The notes under the pieces are model-generated. The model saw nothing but the letters and a program-made list of their open reading frames with translations. It was not told the origin of the DNA and ran no database searches. Below are positions 14,381-21,051 of a stretch of DNA of 29,742 bases, piece by piece. Position numbers and translations under genes: made by a program. Source of the stretch: DASVLX01 sp035552275 (GTDB taxonomy: Bacteria; Actinomycetota; Actinomycetes; Mycobacteriales; Pseudonocardiaceae); assembly GCA_035552275.1 (NCBI GenBank), contig DASZLR010000094.1, forward strand, positions 1 through 29,742. Reading direction: 5' to 3'. Position 1 is the first letter of the stretch; each line of letters starts with the position of its first letter.

Positions 14381-15310
14381 ATGTCGACCACCGACATCCC
14401 GGTCGCCCTCGCCGCGCAGCCGGCGCGAACCGGAACCGACACCGGCACGACCGCGGAAACCGGGACAGCGCAACAGAATGTCCAGCACAGTGATCGCCGC
14501 TGGCTGGTCGAGGCGCGCACCTTCGGCACCCGGTCGCGACGGCTGGTCCCGCTGCCCAGGCCGGTGCGCCGGATGGCCGGGCCGGTGCTGCTGATCGCGG
14601 TCTGGCAGTTGCTCGGCTCGCTGGGCCTGGTCTCCGCCGCCGTGCTGGCGCCGCCGAGCGCGGTGCTCAGCGCCGGCTGGGACCTGGCCCGCGACGGCGA
14701 GTTGGGCGCCAACCTGCTGGCCTCGCTCACCAGGGCGGTCGACGGGCTGGCGATCGGCGTCACCGCCGGCCTGGTGCTGGCGGTGCTCGCCGGCCTGTTC
14801 CGACTCGGCGACGACCTGCTCGACTCCACCATGCAGATCCTGCGGGCGCTGCCGGTGCTGGGCCTGGTGCCGCTGGTCATCATCTGGTTCGGCGTCGGTG
14901 AGGTGCCGAAGGTGGCGCTGGTCGTCTTCGGCACCATTTTTCCGGTCTATATCAACACTTACGCCGCCATTCGGGGCGTGGACAACAGGCTGGTGGAGTC
15001 CGGTCGGGCCTTCGGGCTCGGCCGGGCCGGTCTGATCCGGCACGTGGTGCTGCCCGGCGCGATACCCGGTTTCCTGGTCGGGCTGCGCTACGCGCTCACC
15101 GCCAGCTGGCTGGTCCTGGTCATCGCCGAACAGCTCAATGCCACCACCGGCATCGGCTACCTGATGAACGAGGCCCAGACCTGGAACCGCACCGACATCA
15201 TCGTGTTGGGACTGCTCATTTACGGCGTGCTCGGGCTGCTCTCCGATGCCCTGGTCCGGTTCCTGGAACGGCGGCTGCTGGTGTGGCGGCGCGGATTCGG
15301 CGGAGCGTGA
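14381..15310 (+). CDS. ssuC: Sulfonate-type ABC transporter permease
   Basis: 309-residue inner-membrane permease of the BPD-transporter family with about six helices. The first helix begins near residue 67 (AGPVLLIAVWQLLGSLGLV). The EAA loop that docks the ATPase reads VESGRAFGLGRAGLIRHVVLPGAIPG. A 60-residue hydrophilic N-terminal tail, rich in Thr/Ala/Gly, is longer than usual for SsuC. CAGGAA precedes the ATG, 37 bp after the dioxygenase gene. The stop lies 3 bp before the ATPase start, so the two are translated together. It forms the channel for whatever the ssuA-like lipoprotein binds. Confidence 0.88.
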   Translation: MSTTDIPVALAAQPARTGTDTGTTAETGTAQQNVQHSDRRWLVEARTFGTRSRRLVPLPRPVRRMAGPVLLIAVWQLLGSLGLVSAAVLAPPSAVLSAGWDLARDGELGANLLASLTRAVDGLAIGVTAGLVLAVLAGLFRLGDDLLDSTMQILRALPVLGLVPLVIIWFGVGEVPKVALVVFGTIFPVYINTYAAIRGVDNRLVESGRAFGLGRAGLIRHVVLPGAIPGFLVGLRYALTASWLVLVIAEQLNATTGIGYLMNEAQTWNRTDIIVLGLLIYGVLGLLSDALVRFLERRLLVWRRGFGGA

Positions 15311-15313
15311 ACC

Positions 15314-16045
15314 ATGACAACCACCCGTGCCACGATCGCGGTCGCTCCGGCCGTTCGGGTCAGCGGCCTGCGCCGCGCGTTCGGCGATCGCGAGGTGTTG
15401 TCCGGATTGGACCTGGACATCGCGCCGGGCGAGTTCGTCGCCCTGTTGGGCCGGAGCGGATCCGGCAAGAGCACGCTGCTGCGCGCGCTCGCCGGGCTCG
15501 ACCCGGACTACGCCGGCAGCGTGCGGGTGCCCGCACGTCGTGCGGTCGTGTTCCAGGAGCCGCGGCTACAGCCGTGGAAGCGGATTGTTGACAATGTGTC
15601 CATTGGCCTCCAGCGCCGGGGATCGCGGGACCTGGCCCGGCAGGCGCTCGCCGAGGTCGGACTGTCCGGACACGAGCGGGCCTGGCCGGTCACGCTGTCC
15701 GGAGGTGAGGCGCAACGGGTCGCGCTGGCCCGGGCACTGGTGCGCGAGCCGGACCTGTTGCTTCTGGACGAACCGTTCGGCGCGCTGGACGCGCTGACCA
15801 GGATCAGGATGCACGCGCTGCTGCGGCAACTGTGCGCCCGGCACCGGCCGGCCGTGCTGTTGGTCACCCACGACGTTGACGAGGCGATCGTGCTCGCCGA
15901 CCGGATCACCGTGCTGGGGCCCGACGGCCGGCTCGGCCCGGACACCCCGGTCCGGCTGCCCACCCCGCGCCAACGCGACACGCCGGAGTTCGGCGCGTTG
16001 CGCGGCCGGCTGCTCGCCGAACTCGGCGTCACCGAACTCGACTGA
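15314..16045 (+). CDS. ssuB: Sulfonate-type ABC transporter ATP-binding protein
   Basis: 243-residue ATPase that powers the transporter. Walker A is GRSGSGKST (46-54), the Q-loop glutamine is Gln81 (VVFQEPRLQPW), the signature is LSGGEAQR (128-135), Walker B is LLLLDEP (148-154), the D-loop is GALD and the switch is His186. RLQPW and the short C-terminus match the SsuB/TauB branch. The start lies 3 bp after the permease stop. It contains palindrome copy 4 (15584-15595, codons for IVDN just after the Q-loop). A 12-bp tandem repeat follows its stop codon. Confidence 0.92.
   Translation: MTTTRATIAVAPAVRVSGLRRAFGDREVLSGLDLDIAPGEFVALLGRSGSGKSTLLRALAGLDPDYAGSVRVPARRAVVFQEPRLQPWKRIVDNVSIGLQRRGSRDLARQALAEVGLSGHERAWPVTLSGGEAQRVALARALVREPDLLLLDEPFGALDALTRIRMHALLRQLCARHRPAVLLVTHDVDEAIVLADRITVLGPDGRLGPDTPVRLPTPRQRDTPEFGALRGRLLAELGVTELD
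15584..15595. repeat. Intragenic palindrome, copy 4 (ATPase gene)
   Basis: ATTGTTGACAAT, symmetric except at the central TG, in codons for IVDN. Same core as copies 1-3 and 5. Confidence 0.6.
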
Positions 16046-16048
16046 ATC

Positions 16049-16096
16049 CAGCTCAGTCCGCAGCTCAGTCCACAGCTTTGGCTACAGTTTAGTCCA
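16049..16096 (+). repeat. Four-unit 12-bp tandem repeat between ssuB and the monooxygenase
   Basis: Units at 16049-16060, 16061-16072, 16073-16084 and 16085-16096. The first two read CAGCTCAGTCC(G/A); the third is diverged and the fourth keeps CAG-TTAGTCCA. It starts 4 bp after the ssuB stop and ends 4 bp before the GGAG of the monooxygenase gene. Read in the ssuB frame it would encode QLSP-type repeats. It is AT-richer than its surroundings. It may serve as a spacer or an mRNA element; no protein product is claimed. Confidence 0.8.
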
Positions 16097-16113
16097 CATT
16101 GGAGTGTTGACGA

Positions 16114-17457
16114 ATGCCCCGCACCGCCATGAACCGCCGCCTGCACCTGAACGCCTTCCTGATGGGCGTCGGCCACCACGAGGCCGCCTGGCGACACCCG
16201 AGAACCGATCCGAGTCGGATCGGCGAAGTCCGGCACTACGTCGAGCTGGCGCGCATCGCTGAGCGCGGCACCTTCGACTCGGTGTTCCTGGCCGACGGAG
16301 TCCAGGTGTGGGGCGACGTGGAATACAGCATCGCCGGATCGTTCGAGCCGTTCACCCTGCTCACCGCGATCGCCACCGCGACTGAGCACATTGGACTGAT
16401 CGGCACCGCGTCCACCGGTTTCACCGAGCCGTACAACCTCGCCCGGTACTTCGCCTCGCTGGACCACATCTCGGGCGGCCGGGCCGGCTGGAACATCGTC
16501 ACCACGGCCGGCGACCGGGCGGCGCAGAATTTCAACGCCGACGTCAACACCGAGCACGCCCAGCGCTACGAACGCGCCGACGAGTTCGTCGAGGTGGTCC
16601 GCAAGCTCTGGGACAGCTGGCAGGACGACGCGCTGATTGTTGACAATCAGAGCGGCCGGTTCGCCGATCCGAGCCGAGTCCACGAGATCAACCATCACGG
16701 CCGGTTCTTCCAGGTGCGCGGGCCGCTGAACATCACCCGCAGCCCACAGGGCCATCCGTTGCTGGTGCAGGCCGGTTCCTCGGCCGATGGCAAAGCGTTC
16801 GCCGCCCGGCACGCCGAGGCGGTGTTCACCGCGCAGCAAACGTTTGCCGACGGGCGCGCGTTCTCCGCCGATCTCAAGGCCAGGGCCGCCGAGTACGGCC
16901 GCGACCCGGACGGGATCAAGGTGCTGCCCGGCATCGTGCCGGTGCTCGGCGGCACCGAGGCCGAGGCGACCGCGCTGGCCGCCGAACTGGACGATCTGAT
17001 CGTGCCGATCCGGGCGCTGCGCGCGCTGTCCGAGATGATCGGGATCGACCTCACGGCCCGCCCGCTGGACGAACCGCTGCCGCCGCTGCCGCCGGTTGAG
17101 CAGGTCAACGGCGCGAAGAGCCGGTTCGAGTTGGTGCGTGACCTCGCCGAGCGGGACAACCTGACACTTCGTCAGGTTCTGCGCCGGCTCGGCGGCGGAC
17201 GCGGGCATCAGGTGGTCGCCGGCACGCCGGAGCAGGTCGCCGACCACATCCAGCGGTGGTTCACCGGCGGGGCCGCGGACGGCTTCAACATCATGCCGCC
17301 GCTGCTGCCGTCCGGGCTGGCCGACTTCGTCGATCAGGTGGTGCCCGAGTTGCGCCGCCGCGGCCTGTTCCACACCGAGTACACCGGTGCGACCTTGCGC
17401 GATCACTACGGTCTGCCACGCCCGGCCGGTCATACTCCCGCAGCCGTGCCAGCCTGA
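16114..17457 (+). CDS. FMN-dependent luciferase-like monooxygenase, NtaA/SnaA/DszA family
   Basis: 447-residue two-component flavin monooxygenase of the bacterial luciferase superfamily, nitrilotriacetate monooxygenase branch. Diagnostic stretches are LHLNAFLMGVGHHEAAWRHP, ELARIAERGTFDSVFLADG, TSTGFTEPYNLARYFASLDH-like sequence, SGGRAGWNIVTT and LLVQAGSSADGKAFAARHAE. Relatives open C-S or C-N bonds with FMNH2 and O2; DszA acts on dibenzothiophene sulfone. In this operon it probably desulfonates or desulfurises the imported compound. The partner NAD(P)H:FMN reductase is not in the window. GGAG lies 9 bp before the ATG. It carries palindrome copy 5 at 16633-16650. Last gene of the operon; the substrate is unknown. 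Confidence 0.9.
   Translation: MPRTAMNRRLHLNAFLMGVGHHEAAWRHPRTDPSRIGEVRHYVELARIAERGTFDSVFLADGVQVWGDVEYSIAGSFEPFTLLTAIATATEHIGLIGTASTGFTEPYNLARYFASLDHISGGRAGWNIVTTAGDRAAQNFNADVNTEHAQRYERADEFVEVVRKLWDSWQDDALIVDNQSGRFADPSRVHEINHHGRFFQVRGPLNITRSPQGHPLLVQAGSSADGKAFAARHAEAVFTAQQTFADGRAFSADLKARAAEYGRDPDGIKVLPGIVPVLGGTEAEATALAAELDDLIVPIRALRALSEMIGIDLTARPLDEPLPPLPPVEQVNGAKSRFELVRDLAERDNLTLRQVLRRLGGGRGHQVVAGTPEQVADHIQRWFTGGAADGFNIMPPLLPSGLADFVDQVVPELRRRGLFHTEYTGATLRDHYGLPRPAGHTPAAVPA
16633..16650. repeat. Intragenic palindrome, copy 5 (monooxygenase gene)
   Basis: CTGATTGTTGACAATCAG: eight-base arms, perfect apart from the central TG. It encodes LIVDNQ. It has the longest symmetric arms of the five copies. 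Confidence 0.7.
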
Positions 17458-17491
17458 TCGACGGGGCGCCCGCGTGATTCGGGGCGAACGT

Positions 17492-17503
17492 TACCGATCG
17501 GTA
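17492..17503. promoter_or_regulatory. TetR-type operator-like palindrome upstream of aldehyde dehydrogenase
   Basis: TACCGATCGGTA is a perfect 12-bp palindrome 82 bp before the aldehyde dehydrogenase ATG, in a 128-bp intergenic region. Sites of this form are common TetR-family operators in actinobacteria (family knowledge). No regulator gene lies beside it; the nearest TetR gene, at 1041-1757, has a different palindrome. Confidence 0.45.
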
Positions 17504-17585
17504 TGGTTTCTCGCCTCGTGGTGTACCAAGATGGGCGGACACCTGTCGGTTCAGCGTGGTTCCGACGCCGCGAGGAGGTCGCCCG

Positions 17586-19145
17586 ATGAGCACGCGCGAT
17601 GTTGATGCCGAGGTCGGAAACGGTCAGGTGGTGTGGCCGTCGACGGCTGAATCCACCGGGTCCACCGGATCCGCTGACGCCGGTCCCACGTTCGACTCGC
17701 TGAATCCGCGGGACGGCTCGGTGGTGGCCAGCTATCCGGTGCACGACGCGGCCGCCGTCACCGCCGCCGTCGGCCGGGCCCAGTTGGCCGCGCACTGGTG
17801 GGCGGGGCTCGGCTTCGCCGGCCGGAGCAAGCTGCTGCACCAGTGGGCCGGCGTGCTCACCAAGCGCATGCCGGAGCTGTGCGCGGTGGTCAGCGCCGAG
17901 ACCGGCAAGCCGCACACCGACGCCCAACTCGAAGTCGTGCTGGCCATCGACCATGTCGCCTGGGCGGCGAAGCACGCCCGGAGCGTGCTCGGCCCGCATC
18001 GCCGGGCGCCGGGCATGCTGCTGGCCAACTTCACCGCCAGCGTGCGGTACGAGCCGCTGGGCGTGATCGGCGTGATCGGCCCGTGGAACTACCCGGTGTT
18101 CACGCCGATGGGGTCCATCGCCTACGCGCTGGCGGCCGGCAACGCGGTGGTGTTCAAGCCCAGCGAGTACACACCCGGGGTGGGCGCCTGGCTGGCCGAC
18201 TCGCTGCGCGAGGTCATCCCCGACCAGCCGGTGTTCCAGGTCGTCACGGGCCTCGGCGAGACCGGCGCGGCGCTCACCCGATCGGGTGTGGACAAGATCG
18301 CTTTCACCGGCTCGGCCAACACCGGCCGCAAGGTGATGGCGACCTGCGCCGAGACGCTGACTCCGGTGGTCATCGAGGGCGGCGGCAAGGATTCGCTGCT
18401 GGTCGACGTGGACGCCAACCTGGACGCGGCGGCCGACGCGGCCGTCTGGGGCGGGATGTCCAACGCGGGCCAGACGTGCGTGGGCGTCGAGCGCGTGTAC
18501 GTGCACGAGGACGTGTACGACGAGTTCGTCGCCAAGGTGGTGGCCAAGACCAACGGGCTGAAGGCGAACACCGACGCGGACGCCAAGGTCGGCCCGATCA
18601 CCATGCCCAGCCAGCTCAACATCATCCGCGAGCACATCGATGACGCGCTGCGCCGTGGCGGCAGGGCGCTGGTCGGCGGCGCGGACGCGGTGGGCGACCG
18701 GTTCGTGCAGCCCACTGTGCTGGTGGACGTGCCCGAGGACGCCAAGGCGGTCACCGACGAGACGTTCGGGCCGACGCTGACGGTGGCCCGGGTCCGCGAT
18801 ATGGACGAGGCCGTGGCCAAGGCGAACTCCACCCGCTACGGGCTGGGCAACACCGTGTTCTCCAAGCGTCGCGGCACCGAGCTGGCCCGGCGGTTGCGTT
18901 CGGGCATGGTCGCGGTGAACTCGGTGATCGCGTTCGCCGGCATCCCCAGCCTGCCCTTCGGCGGCGTCGGTGACTCGGGCTTCGGGCGCATCCACGGCGC
19001 GGACGGGCTGCGCGAGTTCGCCCGGCCGAAAGCCATCGCGAAGCGGCTGTTCCGCATCCCGGTCGACATGACGACCTTCAGCAAAACGGAGAAATCGGAC
19101 AAGTTTGTGGCCGGCCTGGTGCGGGTGCTCTACGGACGGAAGTGA
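17586..19145 (+). CDS. NAD(P)-dependent aldehyde dehydrogenase
   Basis: 519-residue aldehyde dehydrogenase that oxidises an aldehyde to its acid. The nucleophile is Cys298 in NAGQTCVG, the general base Glu264 in IEGGGKD, the oxyanion Asn168 in GPWNYP, and Lys191 (FKPSEY) lies in the NAD site. FGPTLTV and LPFGGVGDSGFGR complete the fold. The last 40 residues (KRLFRIPVDMTTFSK...) recall the succinate-semialdehyde-type and Rv2858c-like actinobacterial enzymes. GAGGAGGT precedes the ATG at 17586, chosen over an in-frame GTG at 17556 that lacks a site. It probably forms its own transcript, controlled through the palindrome at 17492-17503. The true aldehyde substrate cannot be told. Confidence 0.92.
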   Translation: MSTRDVDAEVGNGQVVWPSTAESTGSTGSADAGPTFDSLNPRDGSVVASYPVHDAAAVTAAVGRAQLAAHWWAGLGFAGRSKLLHQWAGVLTKRMPELCAVVSAETGKPHTDAQLEVVLAIDHVAWAAKHARSVLGPHRRAPGMLLANFTASVRYEPLGVIGVIGPWNYPVFTPMGSIAYALAAGNAVVFKPSEYTPGVGAWLADSLREVIPDQPVFQVVTGLGETGAALTRSGVDKIAFTGSANTGRKVMATCAETLTPVVIEGGGKDSLLVDVDANLDAAADAAVWGGMSNAGQTCVGVERVYVHEDVYDEFVAKVVAKTNGLKANTDADAKVGPITMPSQLNIIREHIDDALRRGGRALVGGADAVGDRFVQPTVLVDVPEDAKAVTDETFGPTLTVARVRDMDEAVAKANSTRYGLGNTVFSKRRGTELARRLRSGMVAVNSVIAFAGIPSLPFGGVGDSGFGRIHGADGLREFARPKAIAKRLFRIPVDMTTFSKTEKSDKFVAGLVRVLYGRK

Positions 19146-19272
19146 TCGACACCCGACCGGCTTAACCCGTTCGAGTGAAAACTGAGGCCAAGGTGTAACT
19201 TTCCACGTGGTCAGGTCGATTACTGGTCGACACCGACGCACGGTGCTCGGTCGCGTGGGAGGGACGCGTCAG

Positions 19273-19638
19273 ATGGCTGTTCCGTCGCGGGTCCGCAGGA
19301 CCACGAGCGTCGCCGTTGTGGCGGTACTGGCCGGCGTCGCGGCGGGCGTGTTGCTGACCGGATGCGGGAAGGCCCAGGCCAGCGCGGGATCGACGCAGCC
19401 GTCCACCGCGCAGCAGTGCGCCCAGGCCGTGCTCGGGGTGTTGAGCACGATGGTGTCCCGGCCCTACGACAGCAACCCGGTCCAGGACTTCCTGCGCCAG
19501 TACGACGCCGACTCGGCCGCGTACGCCGCCTACCGGGACAGCTTCACCACGTTCTTCAGCCAGGCGGACGAACACGGCGTGCGGGCCGCCGAGAACGCGG
19601 TGCGCGTGCAGGTGCAGCGAGACTGCTCGGCCGCCTGA
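19273..19638 (+). CDS. Small lipoprotein of unknown function
   Basis: 121-residue predicted lipoprotein. A basic start (MAVPSRVRRTTS) and the hydrophobic run VAVVAVLAGVAAGVLLTGC end in a lipobox with Cys31. The mature part is Ala/Gln/Ser-rich at first and then helical (AQQCAQAVLGVLSTMVSRPY, then VQDFLRQYDADSAAYAAYRD), with two cysteines that could pair. No domain is recognised. The ATG at 19273 follows GGGAGGG and gives a proper signal peptide; the frame is open to 19207 but the longer form would bury the signal. It is followed 107 bp later by another unknown gene on the same strand. Confidence 0.75.
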   Translation: MAVPSRVRRTTSVAVVAVLAGVAAGVLLTGCGKAQASAGSTQPSTAQQCAQAVLGVLSTMVSRPYDSNPVQDFLRQYDADSAAYAAYRDSFTTFFSQADEHGVRAAENAVRVQVQRDCSAA

Positions 19639-19745
19639 TCGGGTGATGGCCGCTGGGGACGAGGGGTTCTACTATGCCAACCGGGTCGGCCTACCGGGTT
19701 GTCGCCTGATTGCCGCCGGATTGTCGATGAGAGGACGGGTTCGCG

Positions 19746-20150
19746 ATGGAGCTGGGCGCGGAAACCAGTTCAACAGGCAGCACGGAGGTGGACACCGGCG
19801 CGGATTCCGCGCTGAGCGGGCAGGTCGACTTCGCCGGCGAGTTCGCGGAGTATGCCAAGGCGGCGCGCGGAACCGCGATCAAGAACCACTCCAAGGGCGA
19901 TCTGTTCGGCGAGAAGCTGGCGAACCAGCGTGCCGAGGTGTACGACCAGGCGGCCGACCTGGCCCGCCAGTATCCGCCGTCGGTCGCCGCCAACGCGATG
20001 CTGGAGCAGGCCAAGGCCAACCACGTGCGGACGCCGCCGCTGGTCAACTTCGACCAGGCCGGATTGCAGTATGTGGCCGCGATGGCGTGGCAGTTCTGTG
20101 CGCGCCAGATCGATCCCGCGCTGCCCGAGGCCGCGCCGAGTTGGGATTAG
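19746..20150 (+). CDS. Conserved-looking hypothetical protein
   Basis: 134-residue acidic soluble protein with no recognised domain. After a disordered Ser/Thr/Gly start come helical segments: VDFAGEFAEYAKAARGTAIK, an alpha-rich stretch LANQRAEVYDQAADLARQYP, and LQYVAAMAWQFCARQIDPAL near the end. There is no signal peptide or membrane helix. GAGGAC lies 9 bp before the ATG. The stop TAG overlaps the GTG of the next gene by one base, so the two are translationally coupled and may act together at the membrane. The function is unknown. Confidence 0.7.
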   Translation: MELGAETSSTGSTEVDTGADSALSGQVDFAGEFAEYAKAARGTAIKNHSKGDLFGEKLANQRAEVYDQAADLARQYPPSVAANAMLEQAKANHVRTPPLVNFDQAGLQYVAAMAWQFCARQIDPALPEAAPSWD

Positions 20151-20344
20151 TGACGGCCGTGCTCAAGAAGCTGAATCCGGCGTACTGGCTGGTCCGGTGG
20201 GCGGACTGGTTCGAGTCGCGGGGCGTTTACCTGCCCGGCGAGGACGCCGCGTCGTTGTCGGCGTGGCGGGATTTCGGTTGGCTCATCACGATGTGGCTGG
20301 TGAGTGTCGGAGCATTCGTGGTGTTCTTCGCGATTGCGTCTTGA
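20150..20344 (+). CDS. Small tail-anchored membrane protein, unknown
   Basis: 64-residue protein starting at a GTG that shares its G with the upstream TAG. A basic, aromatic N-terminus (MTAVLKKLNPAYWLVRWADW) is followed by a polar middle (SRGVYLPGEDAASLSAWRD) and one C-terminal membrane helix (WLITMWLVSVGAFVVFFAIA). This gives a tail-anchored topology with the N-terminus probably inside. The longer open frame from 19643 is not a credible gene in its first part. Coupling to the preceding soluble protein suggests the pair forms a membrane-attached complex (inference). I recognise no family. Confidence 0.65.
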   Translation: MTAVLKKLNPAYWLVRWADWFESRGVYLPGEDAASLSAWRDFGWLITMWLVSVGAFVVFFAIAS

Positions 20345-20450
20345 GGAAAGTTACTCCGAACGAGTGCATTTCATGGTGCTTTGTTGCATACTTCAAGCTC
20401 ACCCCGATGGGTGATATGAGCACGCAAGCCCCCCGGCGCGCTCGGGCGGT

Positions 20451-20466
20451 GGTCGGTCACCCGACC
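20451..20466. terminator. Weak hairpin in the 183-bp gap before bcp
   Basis: GGTCGG (20451-20456) pairs with CCGACC (20461-20466) around TCAC. It may end the upstream small-gene transcript. There is no U-tract. The rest of the gap 20345-20527 shows no other gene I can support. Confidence 0.3.
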
Positions 20467-20490
20467 GGCCGCCGCCCGCCACCCGTCCGC

Positions 20491-20520
20491 TGTCCGATCG
20501 TCTGCCGATCACGCTAGCGT
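20491..20520 (+). promoter_or_regulatory. Candidate leaderless promoter of bcp
   Basis: TAGCGT (20515-20520) fits the TANNNT -10 box and ends 7 bp before the bcp ATG. A weak -35 TGTCCG lies at 20491-20496 with an 18-bp spacer. No Shine-Dalgarno is present, so transcription probably begins at or next to the start codon. Confidence 0.5.
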
Positions 20521-20527
20521 TCGCGGT

Positions 20528-21007
20528 ATGACTGAGCAGAGGAGCGGCCGACTGGCCACCGGCGACGCGGCGCCCGACTTCACCCTGACCGACAGCTACG
20601 GCAAGCAGGTGTCGCTGTCCGACTACCGGGGCCGTTCCGTGGTCGTGTACTTCTACCCCGCCGCCGGCACGCCCGGCTGCACCAAGCAGGCTTGCGACTT
20701 CCGGGACAGCCTGGCCGAACTCAACGACGCCGGGTTCGAGGTACTGGGCGTCTCGCCGGACAAGCCGGAAAAACTGGCCAAGTTCCGGGACGCCGAGGGG
20801 CTGACCTTCCCGCTGCTGTCCGACCCGGACCGGTCGGTGCTCAGCGCCTGGGGCGCCTACGGCGAGAAGCAGAACTACGGCCGAACCGTGCTGGGCGTGA
20901 TCCGGTCCACCTTCGTGGTCGGCCCGGACGGCGCGATCAGCCAGGCGCTGTACAACGTCAAGGCCACCGGCCACGTCGCGCGGCTCCGCAAGGACCTCGG
21001 CGTCTGA
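20528..21007 (+). CDS. bcp: Peroxiredoxin, BCP/PrxQ type
   Basis: 159-residue thioredoxin-fold peroxidase that reduces H2O2 and organic peroxides with thiol donors. The peroxidatic Cys51 (PAAGTPGCT) and resolving Cys56 (KQACDFRD) have the five-residue spacing of atypical 2-Cys PrxQ proteins. The usual Lys in YFYPKADTPGCT is Ala here. DAAPDFTL and STFVVGPDG are further family landmarks. The start has no Shine-Dalgarno but a TANNNT box 7 bp upstream, pointing to a leaderless mRNA. It is a cytoplasmic housekeeping defence gene. The next gene starts 44 bp later but is unrelated in function and composition. Confidence 0.95.
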   Translation: MTEQRSGRLATGDAAPDFTLTDSYGKQVSLSDYRGRSVVVYFYPAAGTPGCTKQACDFRDSLAELNDAGFEVLGVSPDKPEKLAKFRDAEGLTFPLLSDPDRSVLSAWGAYGEKQNYGRTVLGVIRSTFVVGPDGAISQALYNVKATGHVARLRKDLGV

Positions 21008-21051
21008 CCAGGTGCGACAACCACACGATCTGTGGAAGGTGACCGCCTGGA

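Noticed and set aside
15508..17433. Long open frame of 641 codons on the minus strand across ssuB and the monooxygenase
   Set aside because: It is antisense to two clear genes, has low-complexity composition and no domain; such shadows are common in high-GC DNA.
19193..19220. ECF-sigma-like promoter (GTAAC then CGAT, 17-bp spacer) before the lipoprotein gene
   Set aside because: Only partial match to an AAC / CGTC consensus and no ECF gene nearby; not strong enough to list.
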